A stretch of 64,000 nucleotides of DNA from Phormidium tenue FACHB-886. GTDB taxonomy: Bacteria; Cyanobacteriota; Cyanobacteriia; Elainellales; Elainellaceae. Of this stretch, positions 27,496 through 36,464 are shown piece after piece. The position numbers were made by a program, and so were the translations under genes. Each line of letters begins with the position of its first letter. The stretch's first letter is position 1. Location: contig NZ_JACXWX010000020.1 in NCBI RefSeq assembly GCF_014764505.1, positions 40,042 through 104,041 on the forward strand, in the 5' to 3' direction. Under the pieces are notes generated by a model. It was not told where the DNA came from. It did no database searches and saw nothing but the letters and a program-made list of their open reading frames with translations.

Positions 27496-29637
27496 TTAAG
27501 GTGGAGTGCAGCTCTGTGGGACAGGCTGTAGAGGCACCAGACCTACCTTGCTCACGGCACACTGTCCTTGCTGGGTCTTCAGCAGCAGTGCAAATTTTTC
27601 ACCACCAGGGCGTACATCGCCTCTAGGATACACCACCGTAAGGGAATATCCCAAAAGATAGCGTTGCGATGCAAATAGCTGCACATCCAGATGGTTTGCC
27701 TTATCGCAGATGGGGTCAGAAGGGGTGATTGGCTGATTTGTGGCATTGCGCTTGAGGGGCTGAACGCTGCCTTGGTCATCTGCAATTGCCAGAGGGTAAC
27801 CTCTGCACTGATCCCACACGCTGCTCAAAATGCCAAAGCTAATAATGCCGGGGCCTCCCGTATCAAAAATGTTCTGGCTGTCCTGGAGGGTTTTGCTGGT
27901 AATCTGGTACTTCTGAGCAACGAATTGATTGAACTGTGCAACCAGCTGTGGGTCATCCTGTAGCACCTGTTTTTTGAACCAGTAAACCGCCTCAGGATCG
28001 GTAGGCACTCTTACCTCGATCGAGCGATCGAGTCCCCCGATCTGGCTCCAGTTCTTTAGCTGTCCGGTGAAGATCTGGCGGAGATCTGCGAGCGTGATGC
28101 GTCCTTCCAGGGATTTGGGCAGATTTTCCCCCTGCAAACTGAACGGAACGTACACGAGAATTCCGTCGTAGGCGATCGGATCTGCGCTGTACGGGTCAGA
28201 CGGAGAAGGATTTACGGGCAGAGTTGTGATCGCAAACTGAGCCTGCTGCTGCCGCACAGATTCAACAGCAGCGCTAGGAATAGCGCTATCTTGCAGCAAC
28301 CCTTTAGAGGAGATGCCCCGATGCTCAAAAAAGACCTGCTGATTGACATTAGGCTGGATCAACAAATTCTCAAGTTTCCGACCGTTTACTTTCTCTAGCG
28401 GTAGAACGGTGGTCCAGGTTGCTCCGGCTTCACTGGTGTAGAGATATCTGCCCTTCGGGATGCCGATGACATCCGTGAACTTCTCGCGCAGGCGCTTGAA
28501 TTCAGCATAGTTTTCGCGATTAGTGGGGGAACTACGCAACAGAAATAAGCCGATCCCACCCAGCAGTAGAAGCAGCAGTGCCCCTGCCAGCATCCACCAG
28601 TATCTTGTTTTGCGGCGACTTAGGGATTCGCGCTTGTCCACTCGTGCCTCTTCGGCTTCCTGTCCCGATTGAGGGAGCTGGAGCAACGCTAGCCGCGCTG
28701 CTTCCGCACTTTCAAACGGTGTACCAAACCCCATTAGTCGCAGCAAAAACTCCCGCAGGAGCGGATCAGAACGCATCCACGGCTGATTGTTGTAGAGGCT
28801 GGCATCGTATTCTGTTGTCGGTTCTGTTTCCTGCCCGTGCCACAGGTCAAACCCAATTCGCCCCAGGTTTTCCAGGTCTTCTCCCGGTTTAACCTGGACG
28901 CCCTGCATCGATAGTGCGGGATCAAACAGAAATTCCCAAGATGCCAGGTCGCACAGATAAATGTAAAACTGACTTGCTTTGCCCGAAATCAGCAGGCTAT
29001 CTAGATTAAGATTGCCATGCACCGTTCCCTTTTCAACTTGCCCAGAGGGACGACGAAACTTCTGGGTGTGGAGAAATTGGAGGGTTTGCAGCGCCTGATT
29101 GAGCACTTCTCGCACCTGCTGTGGTGGCATAGCACCCTGGGCAGCAAGGAACTGACGCAGGGTCGGGGTTGGCAGCTTTTCAGCGGTAATCAGATAGCAG
29201 CGGGGATCTCTGGAGGCTCCTTCGGAGTGGCGGGCACTAATCGCCTCCAAGGGTTGCTCTAGCCGAAAATCCTGTACTCGACCATCCGCTGGCGTCAGCC
29301 CGGCTAGCTGCTCAAATACCTCCTGGCGGCGCTTTGCTTCGGTGGGGTTGAAGTGCCGCTCTGGCAGCAAATACTCCTTAATCACAATGGGTTGTCCATC
29401 TCCCGATCGCACACCAGCGTACAATCGACCGTAACCCCGCGCCCCCAAAAACTGCTTGACCTGATAGGTGCCTCTTCGCCCTCGAATCTCCTGCCCCGCC
29501 ATTAGGGTTGCTGGAAACCCACAATCTACACAAAATTTTGCCCCTTTGTACTCCTGGATGGTTTGCCAGGGGCGATCGCAGCTCAGCGGAGCGTTGCGAG
29601 TACAGTGATATTCAGGATACAGACGAGGCGATGACAA
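27496..29637 (-). CDS. Pseudokinase fused to PstS-like substrate-binding domain
   Basis: About 713 residues. Start TTG 29637 is preferred: it follows a GGAGGTG site at normal spacing and gives MSSPRLYPEYHCTRNAPLSC; the frame is open to 29691. Residues ~10-45 hold Cys pairs of a zinc-ribbon type. Residues ~55-330 are a protein-kinase fold: Lys in IVIKEYLLPE is present, but the HRD motif reads HGNLNLDS and the DFG motif reads CDLASW, so it should be inactive. One membrane segment follows (MLAGALLLLLLGGIGLFLL, ~residues 347-365). The rest resembles PstS-like phosphate-binding proteins (AYDGILVYVPFS, ITLADLRQIFTGQLKNW). It looks like a sensor that places a ligand-binding domain across a membrane from a scaffold kinase. 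Confidence 0.8.
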   Translation of the reverse strand: MSSPRLYPEYHCTRNAPLSCDRPWQTIQEYKGAKFCVDCGFPATLMAGQEIRGRRGTYQVKQFLGARGYGRLYAGVRSGDGQPIVIKEYLLPERHFNPTEAKRRQEVFEQLAGLTPADGRVQDFRLEQPLEAISARHSEGASRDPRCYLITAEKLPTPTLRQFLAAQGAMPPQQVREVLNQALQTLQFLHTQKFRRPSGQVEKGTVHGNLNLDSLLISGKASQFYIYLCDLASWEFLFDPALSMQGVQVKPGEDLENLGRIGFDLWHGQETEPTTEYDASLYNNQPWMRSDPLLREFLLRLMGFGTPFESAEAARLALLQLPQSGQEAEEARVDKRESLSRRKTRYWWMLAGALLLLLLGGIGLFLLRSSPTNRENYAEFKRLREKFTDVIGIPKGRYLYTSEAGATWTTVLPLEKVNGRKLENLLIQPNVNQQVFFEHRGISSKGLLQDSAIPSAAVESVRQQQAQFAITTLPVNPSPSDPYSADPIAYDGILVYVPFSLQGENLPKSLEGRITLADLRQIFTGQLKNWSQIGGLDRSIEVRVPTDPEAVYWFKKQVLQDDPQLVAQFNQFVAQKYQITSKTLQDSQNIFDTGGPGIISFGILSSVWDQCRGYPLAIADDQGSVQPLKRNATNQPITPSDPICDKANHLDVQLFASQRYLLGYSLTVVYPRGDVRPGGEKFALLLKTQQGQCAVSKVGLVPLQPVPQSCTPP

Positions 29638-29701
29638 AAGAACACCTCCACAGGCGATCTGAGAGATTTCAGGATAATGTAAGAAGAACAATAGAAATAA
29701 A

Positions 29702-30379
29702 CTAATTCTGCACCAGCCCCAGCTTAAAGGCTGTCACGATTGCCTGAGTGCGGCTGGTTACTTGCAATTTTTCAAAGATGCTAGTCAGATGCGATTTAAC
29801 CGTTGCCACGGTGACGTGGAGCTGTTTGGCAATTTCATCATTAGAGGCTCCCTGGACAAGCCACTTCAAAATATCCTGTTCTCGTTCCGTGAGCTGTAGC
29901 CGCTGACGGGATTGTTGGCTTGATTGCTCCTGAAACTGAAACTGCCGAAAAAAGCCGTTCACCACTTCCAGCGGCAAGTAAGTTTCTGAGCGTAACACGG
30001 TTGTGATAGCTTCAAAAAGCTGTGTGCCAATGCGGTGTTTGAAGACATAGCCATTTGCACCCGCCTGCATCGCCCGAAAAATCCATTCATCTTCTTCGTG
30101 GGCAGACAACACCAGCACCCTGCAGTCAAACGCCAGTTCTCGCAGTCGGGTAATCAGCGCGATGCCATTTCCCTCCCGCAGTTCTAGATCCAGCAGTACC
30201 AGGTAGGGGCGGAGCTGCACCAGCAAAGTTAGCGCTCGATCCAGAGCATCCGCTTCAGCGGCTACCTTGAGTGAGTGTCCGGTCTGCTCAGAAAATAGCT
30301 GGAGCAGCGTCAGAATTCCTTGCCGAAACTGGAGATTGTCTTCAACAACCAGTACCTGGAGGGGGTAAGTCACATTCAT
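29702..30379 (-). CDS. NarL/FixJ-type response regulator
   Basis: Protein of 225 residues from ATG 30379, with GAGGAC ribosome site. The N-terminal receiver domain has the phosphoacceptor Asp in YLVLLDLELREGNG and the acidic pair in VVEDN. The C-terminal LuxR-type helix-turn-helix is clear (LTEREQDILKWLVQGASNDE, then LHVTVATVKSHLTSIFEKL). It lies 21 nt after the histidine kinase gene, its likely partner, and precedes the pseudokinase gene. It probably controls transcription of parts of the eCIS locus (inference). Confidence 0.92.
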   Translation of the reverse strand: MNVTYPLQVLVVEDNLQFRQGILTLLQLFSEQTGHSLKVAAEADALDRALTLLVQLRPYLVLLDLELREGNGIALITRLRELAFDCRVLVLSAHEEDEWIFRAMQAGANGYVFKHRIGTQLFEAITTVLRSETYLPLEVVNGFFRQFQFQEQSSQQSRQRLQLTEREQDILKWLVQGASNDEIAKQLHVTVATVKSHLTSIFEKLQVTSRTQAIVTAFKLGLVQN

Positions 30380-30400
30380 GGTGTCCTCGTTTAGAAGCAC

Positions 30401-31540
30401 TCATTTAATCAGCGGACGAGGTAGGGTGATAGAAAACTGGGCACCCCCTTCAGGCAGAGATTGGGCCCATAAATTGCCCTGGTGATCCAGCACAATTTTC
30501 TTAGCGATCGTCAGCCCCAACCCCGTTCCACCCGGACGACGAGTATAAAAAGGGTTAAAGATTTTTTGCAGCGCATCGGCAGATATGCCGCTGCCTTGGT
30601 CGCTAATCTGAATCAGCACTTCTCCCTGAAAGCTCCACCAATTCAAGGTAATTGCGCCATTAATGGGGCTGAAATGGATGGCGTTGCTCAGCAGATTGTC
30701 AAGCACTTGCTTGATTTGCAGGCGATCGACCTGCAGCAGAACAGAGGTGTTGGGATAGCTGACCGTGATTTGCTTCTGCTCAATGAATGGCTGGAAAGCA
30801 GCAACGCTTTCACTGACCAAGACTTGCAGGTCTTGCAGGCTGGTGTTGAGCCGATCGCTCTGTCCGCAATAGATTAGATCGGTCAGATTGGTGAGCAAAT
30901 GTTGCACGGTGTCCCAGATGACGCCTGCCTGCTGTTGAACAGTTTGGGTAGTTGAAGTTTGGCGTAGTGTTTCGGCATAAAGTGCGATTAATCCTAATGG
31001 ATTTCGCAGCTGATGACCGATACGATGAATAATATGCTCTAGTAGATGAATTTCTGATTGTTTCTGGTATGTATTGCGGTATAGCTCTAGATATTCAATT
31101 AAGCAAGTAGCGGTTTCAATTAAATAATTCTGTTGATCAGACGCTAATCGTTGCTTGGAGAGCACAAACAGGTACTCTGGCTGCTGATTTCTATAGCCGA
31201 TAGGACAAAGATACCCGTGATACTGAGTGCTATCTAAGGGAACCCGGCTTAACGATAGAACTGGTGGAAAATCGCATAGCCAGGTTTCAGATGTCAGATA
31301 GTGCAGTAGCTCTGGCACCAGCAAACAGTCTTCCTTGCGACTCCAAACCGCTTTATGCTGCGTTGATGGATCTTGATAGACAATTCGCACCAGGGCGATG
31401 CTGCTGTGCGTTGTCAGGTGGTCAGCACGGCGCTGGCAAAACTGTGTTAGATTCTCCGACTTCAGGGACCTAGAGTCAAAGTCTGAGGGTTTAACGGGCA
31501 TGGTTTCTAGAGGTGCAGTTCCAGGGGGCATGGTAGTCAT
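30401..31540 (-). CDS. Sensor histidine kinase
   Basis: Protein of 379 residues with no membrane segment, so cytoplasmic. The first ~165 residues are a sensor region with GAF-like character (CLIEYLELYRNTYQKQ ends it). The H box is IIHRIGHQLRNPLGLIALYA, with His as phosphoacceptor. The ATPase domain has the N box (VLDNLLSNAIHFSP), G1 box (ISDQGSGIS), F box (FNPFYTRRPG) and G2 box (GGTGLGLTIAKKIV). It is encoded with a NarL-type regulator. The ligand sensed is unknown. Confidence 0.92.
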   Translation of the reverse strand: MTTMPPGTAPLETMPVKPSDFDSRSLKSENLTQFCQRRADHLTTHSSIALVRIVYQDPSTQHKAVWSRKEDCLLVPELLHYLTSETWLCDFPPVLSLSRVPLDSTQYHGYLCPIGYRNQQPEYLFVLSKQRLASDQQNYLIETATCLIEYLELYRNTYQKQSEIHLLEHIIHRIGHQLRNPLGLIALYAETLRQTSTTQTVQQQAGVIWDTVQHLLTNLTDLIYCGQSDRLNTSLQDLQVLVSESVAAFQPFIEQKQITVSYPNTSVLLQVDRLQIKQVLDNLLSNAIHFSPINGAITLNWWSFQGEVLIQISDQGSGISADALQKIFNPFYTRRPGGTGLGLTIAKKIVLDHQGNLWAQSLPEGGAQFSITLPRPLIK

Positions 31541-31556
31541 CTCTTAGAACTCACCT

Positions 31557-31679
31557 TCAATTTGCACTTGAGAAACTTGACTGATAAACAAAAATTAGAC
31601 AAAGGTCTATTAGATGCTTAGAGCGCGCAAAACAGCTCTTTAGGCTGTCGTTATAGTTTTCGTAACTGATAGTCCCCAT
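31557..31679 (-). CDS. Small ORF (40 aa) ahead of the histidine kinase
   Basis: Short frame beginning MGTISYENYNDSLKSCF and ending FSSAN*, 16 nt before the kinase start. An ideal ribosome site (AAGGAG, 31687-31692 on the opposite strand) sits 7 nt before its ATG. No family recognised; the C-terminal half is hydrophobic (HLIDLCLIFVYQ). It may be a leader peptide for the kinase operon. Coding status is supported only by the ribosome site and position. Confidence 0.35.
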   Translation of the reverse strand: MGTISYENYNDSLKSCFARSKHLIDLCLIFVYQSSFSSAN

Positions 31680-32327
31680 ATTATTTCTCCTTGAATTGGG
31701 TTATTGAGAAATGGAATAGGTGGCCCTGACTTGGAGAATATTTTCTACTAAATCCTTGCAGAATAATTAGATCAGTTTGTGCGTGGCTCAGTTAAAGATG
31801 CTGCATCACCTAACCTTGAATTCGCGCAGTTCGCTCGATCCAGCAGGTTCATCGCTACCCCTATAGCGTATGCAAGTCGATCGGCTTTGTCAGTCTGAAA
31901 ATGTCAGAAAAGGTAAGGTGATCTTAGAGGATGGTTAAAAAACCCCTTTTTAGACAATTGACAGAAGCAAGCTATAGCAGTCACAGATAGCTTGTAAACA
32001 ATGAGGTGCGAAGCCACCACACAGACGACGGCACGGCTGCCCTCTATGCAAATCTAAGCGGATCGCCATACGTACTTCTGAGGGAATTCGGAAAAAGCAG
32101 AGCGTAATTCTGCAGCGCCAGCTATGTTGAATCATTTCGTTACAATCTCAGGGCAAGCTGGCTATCAATCTTGCATCTCTCCACGTGCCAAAGACCAGAC
32201 TCAGATATTTGGAGGTAGTACGCCTGAAAGTTGCTTAGAACGACCGTCTGCGCTTTCTAGACGAAGGTCTATTCTCATTCCAATTCAGTGCCTTTTAACC
32301 TGATAAGTATCCACCACATCAACAGGT
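31680..32327. promoter_or_regulatory. Intergenic region between divergent eCIS operons
   Basis: 648 nt separate the leftward regulatory operon from the rightward sheath operon. It must hold both promoters. I see no convincing gene: a 61-codon leftward frame near 31950-32135 has no homology I recognise and no ribosome site. The right end is AT-rich before ATG 32328. Confidence 0.5.
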
Positions 32328-33170
32328 ATGCTAATTTCCGTGCTTCAAACCCTGGCAGAAATTCTGGCAGGTGGCACCTCGCTAACCAGCACCGAGCAGA
32401 TTGACTTTAACCGTCCTGGAAGCCGGCGCGAAGAGGCTGCAGGTAGATTTCTGAATCTTTATCTCTACGATATTCGAGAGAGTAAACAGGTTCAGCACTC
32501 CGGGCGACAAGTTGATAGGCGCAACGCTGATAGGCAACCGCAAACTGCTCGCGTGGGCTGGGCGCCGGATTGGTTTGACCTTTCGCTGCTGATTACCGCT
32601 TGGGATCGGACAGCGCTAGGGGAATACCATCTTCTGAATGAAGCGCTAGGGGTACTGCTGCGACACCGAGCCCTCCAGGAAGACTTTCTAGCTCCTGAAC
32701 TGCGGGGTTATGGCAATTTGGCACTGTCTTTGTCTGTTGCCCCACCGATCGAATTAGGTGCATTGTGGGGCGCTCTCAGTTTACCCCTACGTCCAGCGGT
32801 ATTTTTGACGGTTACGGCTCCTATTACCCAGGAGAGCAATCAGACGTACCGAGTTTGGGAACGCATCATCAGTCTTACAGATAACCCGCCGCAAAACGCC
32901 TCGAACCATGTTCTTGTGCAGCGTGCCACTATTGGCGGCGTTATCAAACACGTCGTTACAGAAGAACCGCTGGCAGAAGTGGCAGTTCGACTTTTGGATA
33001 CCGAAAAACAGACCACCAGCAATCAAAACGGTTTGTTCTTTTTTGACAACCTGCGGAACGGTAACTTTATCCTCAACCTGCAACATCCCAGCTTTGTTTC
33101 TCAGAACTGCAATGTCTTAGTTGATGGCAGCAGTAGAACATTCAAGGAAGTGCTGTTGACTCCCCGTTGA
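32328..33170 (+). CDS. DUF4255 (Pvc16-type) cap protein with carboxypeptidase-regulatory-like domain
   Basis: Protein of 280 residues. Residues 1-190 match the Pvc16 N-terminal family (DUF4255), proteins that terminate the tube and sheath in eCIS particles: NRPGSRREEAAGRFLNLYLY and DWFDLSLLITAWDRTALGEY are typical. Residues ~205-280 form a small beta domain like carboxypeptidase regulatory folds (GGVIKHVVTEEPLAEVAVRL, FFFDNLRNGNFIL). First gene of the sheath operon; a second, different DUF4255 gene lies at 48212-49468. Confidence 0.85.
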   Translation: MLISVLQTLAEILAGGTSLTSTEQIDFNRPGSRREEAAGRFLNLYLYDIRESKQVQHSGRQVDRRNADRQPQTARVGWAPDWFDLSLLITAWDRTALGEYHLLNEALGVLLRHRALQEDFLAPELRGYGNLALSLSVAPPIELGALWGALSLPLRPAVFLTVTAPITQESNQTYRVWERIISLTDNPPQNASNHVLVQRATIGGVIKHVVTEEPLAEVAVRLLDTEKQTTSNQNGLFFFDNLRNGNFILNLQHPSFVSQNCNVLVDGSSRTFKEVLLTPR

Positions 33171-33268
33171 TTTCCCATCTTATTGCCTATAGCGTAACTG
33201 CCTGCAACAGGAGCCTCGCTAGCGCTTTAAATCAACCCACAAGTAAGCTGAATCTGGAGTAACCCTTT

Positions 33269-34939
33269 ATGCCAAGACTAGATTATAAAGCCCCTGGTGT
33301 TTACATTGAAGAAATTGATCGGGGCAGTCGCCCGATCGAGGGAGTAAGTACGGCGATCGCTGGTTTCGTCGGCTTCACAGAAGACATTCGAGAAGGTGCA
33401 GATCTATTCAGACCCCAGTTAATCACAAACTGGACTCAATATCTACGTCATTTCGCCCGCCCAAATTCCGACGGGTTTACCGCTTTCAATGCCTACCTGC
33501 CGTTTGCAGTGTACGGATATTTCCTTAACGGTGGTGGACGATGCTGGGTCACCAGCATTGGCACTCAACTTCCCAGTGCCTCAGCCCCCCGCAATCCGCA
33601 ACCCGCAACTCTTGAAATTCCCGGACGTGGCGGCAATCGTCGTCCGGTTCTGGTCTTCACCCTACGTCCAGAGCAGGCATCTGGCGGCGCAGTGCAAATC
33701 GTGATCGACAATGGTGCCTCCCGAGCGCTCCCTGAAGGAACTGAAAACCCACCTCCTGCACCGGATGCAGGTGATTTCTTTACGCTGCAAATTAAGCGGG
33801 GTGGGCAAATTCTTGAGCAGTATGAGAACTTAACGGCGGACCCTCAAGTACCCGAACCCTACGGCACCCCTGTTCTAACTGCCCTTCGCTCTTCGCTCTA
33901 CATTACCGTTGAGGAAGCACCCCAGCAGGGGCGCATTGCCAATCGCCGTCCCATTAATGGAACCTATGAGCTAGCTCCGCCGCCTCTGCCTGCCCGCATT
34001 GATCAGTTCGCCCGCGATGTTGAAGGCGTACGCGACGATCGCACGGGAGTCCGCGGACTGCTGGAAATCGACGAAATTACCATGCTTGCCTGTCCTGACC
34101 TGATGCGTGCCTACGAAGCGCAAATGCTGAATCTGGATCAGGTACATGGCATTATGGAACTCATGATTAGCTCCTGTGAGGGAGCATTGGATGGAGATAT
34201 TCCTAACCCACCCAATCGTATGGTAGTGCTGGATCCGCCGCCAGATCGCGTCAAACCGCAAGAGGTTCTGGAATGGGTCGAGCGATGGAACCGCCGCTCC
34301 ATGTTCGCCGCTCTCTACTATCCCTGGATAAAAGTCCCCAACCCTAAAGAAAACGGCAGACCGATCGCCGTTCCTCCTTGCGGTCATATGATGGGCGTTT
34401 GGGGACGCACCGACGAAACGCGGGGAGTTTACAAAGCGCCAGCGAATGAAGTTCCTAGAGGGGTGATTGGGCTGACCTACGAAACCAATTTCCGGGAACA
34501 GGAATTGCTTAACCCTAAAGGAATTAACTGTATTCGCAACTTTCCCGATCGCGGTATCCGGATCTGGGGGGCACGCACGCTGGTTGAACCTGATAAAACT
34601 GAGTGGCGATACATCAGCGTGCGGCGATTGGTCAGCTACATTGCGAAGTCGATCGAATTGGGGACGCAGTGGGCGGTGTTTGAACCCAACGATGAAGACC
34701 TGTGGGCTAGAGTGCGACGCACGGTCAACAACTTCCTGGAACGGATTTGGCGGGAGGGCGCCCTATTTGGTGTCACACCGGAGCAGGCATTCTACGTGAA
34801 GTGCGATGCCGAACTGAACCCACCTGAAACAATGATTCTGGGTCGCCTGTACATCGAAGTTGGAATTTGTCCCGTACGTCCGGCAGAATTCGTGATCTTC
34901 CGCATTAGTCAGTGGGATCCGACTCAAAACGCTGAATAG
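33269..34939 (+). CDS. Contractile tail sheath protein
   Basis: Protein of 556 residues of the phage tail sheath family (Afp2-4/gp18 class). The N-terminus (LDYKAPGVYIEEIDRGSRPI) is the handle that links subunits. The C-terminal domain is well conserved: INCIRNFPDRGIRIWGARTL, WRYISVRRLVSYIAKSIELG, WAVFEPNDEDLWARVRRTVN and EVGICPVRPAEFVIFRI. Only one sheath gene is present, while Afp/PVC systems encode three. It polymerises around the tube and powers ejection by contraction. Confidence 0.95.
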   Translation: MPRLDYKAPGVYIEEIDRGSRPIEGVSTAIAGFVGFTEDIREGADLFRPQLITNWTQYLRHFARPNSDGFTAFNAYLPFAVYGYFLNGGGRCWVTSIGTQLPSASAPRNPQPATLEIPGRGGNRRPVLVFTLRPEQASGGAVQIVIDNGASRALPEGTENPPPAPDAGDFFTLQIKRGGQILEQYENLTADPQVPEPYGTPVLTALRSSLYITVEEAPQQGRIANRRPINGTYELAPPPLPARIDQFARDVEGVRDDRTGVRGLLEIDEITMLACPDLMRAYEAQMLNLDQVHGIMELMISSCEGALDGDIPNPPNRMVVLDPPPDRVKPQEVLEWVERWNRRSMFAALYYPWIKVPNPKENGRPIAVPPCGHMMGVWGRTDETRGVYKAPANEVPRGVIGLTYETNFREQELLNPKGINCIRNFPDRGIRIWGARTLVEPDKTEWRYISVRRLVSYIAKSIELGTQWAVFEPNDEDLWARVRRTVNNFLERIWREGALFGVTPEQAFYVKCDAELNPPETMILGRLYIEVGICPVRPAEFVIFRISQWDPTQNAE

Positions 34940-34947
34940 TCCTCAAA

Positions 34948-35053
34948 GGGTGGGCAGTGCCCTCTACTCGCAGATAGACCAAACCGCGAGTTTTGGTAGC
35001 TGCCTAACCTGTTGAAACAGTTTAAATAAAGTTTTGGTGGACGCTGCCCACCC
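34948..35053. repeat. Inverted repeat between sheath and tube genes
   Basis: GGGTGGGCAG at 34948-34957 is the exact reverse complement of CTGCCCACCC at 35044-35053, with further partial pairing inward. The enclosed 86 nt contain a smaller perfect pair (ACTCGC / GCGAGT). The transcript could fold here and set the ratio of sheath to tube. No run of T follows, so it is not a standard terminator. Confidence 0.55.
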
Positions 35054-35087
35054 AATCCACTCATCATTTCACTCAGGAGTTCTCGCA

Positions 35088-35540
35088 ATGGCTGAATTTT
35101 TGACTGCCTGTAAGTTCTACTTTGAAGCAAACGGAATTGAAGGAAAAATCATCAAAGAAATCAGCGGATTGGGAGTTGAATCAACTCCCGCGCAAGAAGT
35201 TCACGGCTCCACTAAAGGGGGGCGTTCGACCCGTCAGGCCACACCCACCGTTGTTAAATTCACAAACGTGACAATTAAAGTGATCGCCACCAGCGATAAA
35301 GATCTGTATATTTGGTACGAGGCATGCAACAAAAACATGGGCGATCCAAGCCAGTGGAATAGCAACCGCAAGGATGGCTCAGTCACAGCCTACGATCAAG
35401 CTGGTCAGGCGCAAGCTCGATGGGAAATTACACGCTGTTATCCCTGCAAATACACCGGTCCCACGATGACCGCTTCTGGTGGGGATATGGCAAATGAAAC
35501 TGTTGAACTAGTGCATGAAGGAATTACCCGTGTGCAGTAA
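35088..35540 (+). CDS. gp19-family tube protein
   Basis: Protein of 150 residues from ATG 35088, which follows a CAGGAG ribosome site; an upstream in-frame start lies in the inverted repeat. It is a tail tube protein: FLTACKFYFEANGIEGKIIK at the N-terminus and CYPCKYTGPTMTASGGDM with NETVELVHEGITRVQ at the C-terminus. First tube gene after the sheath, hence probably the main tube subunit. A second tube gene follows 17 nt later. Confidence 0.92.
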   Translation: MAEFLTACKFYFEANGIEGKIIKEISGLGVESTPAQEVHGSTKGGRSTRQATPTVVKFTNVTIKVIATSDKDLYIWYEACNKNMGDPSQWNSNRKDGSVTAYDQAGQAQARWEITRCYPCKYTGPTMTASGGDMANETVELVHEGITRVQ

Positions 35541-35557
35541 GTGATCAGGAGCATGTC

Positions 35558-36037
35558 ATGGTTGCCGATTTTGAAATTCTCACGGCTCATCGCTTTTACC
35601 TGGGCTTAGAAATTACTGGTTCTAAATATCCGGTAGATGCCATTTTTCTAGAGTGTCGCGGTTTCCAGCGGACTCAGGAAGTGATTGAGGTGTGTGAGGT
35701 CACGCCGCAAACCTGGGGAAAATCCAATAGGGGTAGGGTCGTGCGAACGAAACTTCCTGGAAATGCTAAAAGCGGCAACCTGACTTTACGCCGGGGAATG
35801 ACTTTTTCTACTGCCTTTTGGAACTGGTTTCAGCAGGTGCAGGAAGGCAAGTGGGCTGATCAGCGGCGAGATGCCTCACTAGTGATTTACAGCCAGGGAT
35901 CTGAAGAAGTGGCGCGATTTAACTTCTTTAGAGCCTGGCCCACCAGCTACAAAATCACCGATGTCAGTGCCCGCAGTAGCGAGATCGAGGTTGAGGAATT
36001 GGAAGTCGCCTTTGAAGATTTTGCGCGAGTCAAATGA
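35558..36037 (+). CDS. gp19-family tube protein
   Basis: Protein of 159 residues, T4 gp19-like tube family: AHRFYLGLEITGSKYPVDAI, NLTLRRGMTFSTAFWNWFQQ and SEIEVEELEVAFEDFARVK. ATG 35558 follows AGGAG. It differs clearly from the tube proteins at 35088 and 23523, so the system encodes three tube-like subunits, as in other eCIS where one forms the shaft and others the layers at hub or cap. Confidence 0.92.
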   Translation: MVADFEILTAHRFYLGLEITGSKYPVDAIFLECRGFQRTQEVIEVCEVTPQTWGKSNRGRVVRTKLPGNAKSGNLTLRRGMTFSTAFWNWFQQVQEGKWADQRRDASLVIYSQGSEEVARFNFFRAWPTSYKITDVSARSSEIEVEELEVAFEDFARVK

Positions 36038-36106
36038 GCAACACTTTGGACAGTCTTTAAGGTTCCTTGATTTGAGAAGGTGTCTGAACTAATGAAATGA
36101 GGTTGT

Positions 36107-36454
36107 ATGTTCCAGACAGAGTTTGAGTTTACTTTGCCCAAGGGCTACCTGGATGCTGACGGCAATCTGCACCGTCGAGGCACAATGCGGCTAGCAACTG
36201 CAATTGACGAAATTGCACCCATGCGCGATCCTCGCGTGAAGGCTAACCCCGCTTATGCCACTATCATCATTCTTGCCAGAGTGATTACTCGGCTAGGAGC
36301 CTTAACCGAAGTCACGCCATCGGTGGTGGAGGAGTTTTTTGCCCAGGATTTGAACTGTTTGCAAACGCTCTATTGTCAAATCAATGGTTTGGATGCAGCA
36401 GATGATGAAAGCAAAGGGGCTGTATCCGAATCTGTGATCGAAGCACTCGTTTAA
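36107..36454 (+). CDS. Small eCIS protein, tail-assembly-chaperone-like
   Basis: Protein of 115 residues: FQTEFEFTLPKGYLDADGNL, RRGTMRLATAIDEIAPMRD and YATIIILARVITRLGAL. It is a paralogue of the next gene; both share the pattern TEF.FTLP.G..D..G...R.G.MRLATA.DE. Such proteins follow the tube genes in many eCIS loci. By position they resemble phage tail assembly chaperones, but their function is not settled. Confidence 0.75.
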   Translation: MFQTEFEFTLPKGYLDADGNLHRRGTMRLATAIDEIAPMRDPRVKANPAYATIIILARVITRLGALTEVTPSVVEEFFAQDLNCLQTLYCQINGLDAADDESKGAVSESVIEALV

Positions 36455-36464
36455 GGCTCGTTCT

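Noticed and set aside
31950..32135. Leftward 61-codon frame in the intergenic region
   Set aside because: No ribosome site, no recognisable family and Cys/Arg-rich composition typical of chance frames.
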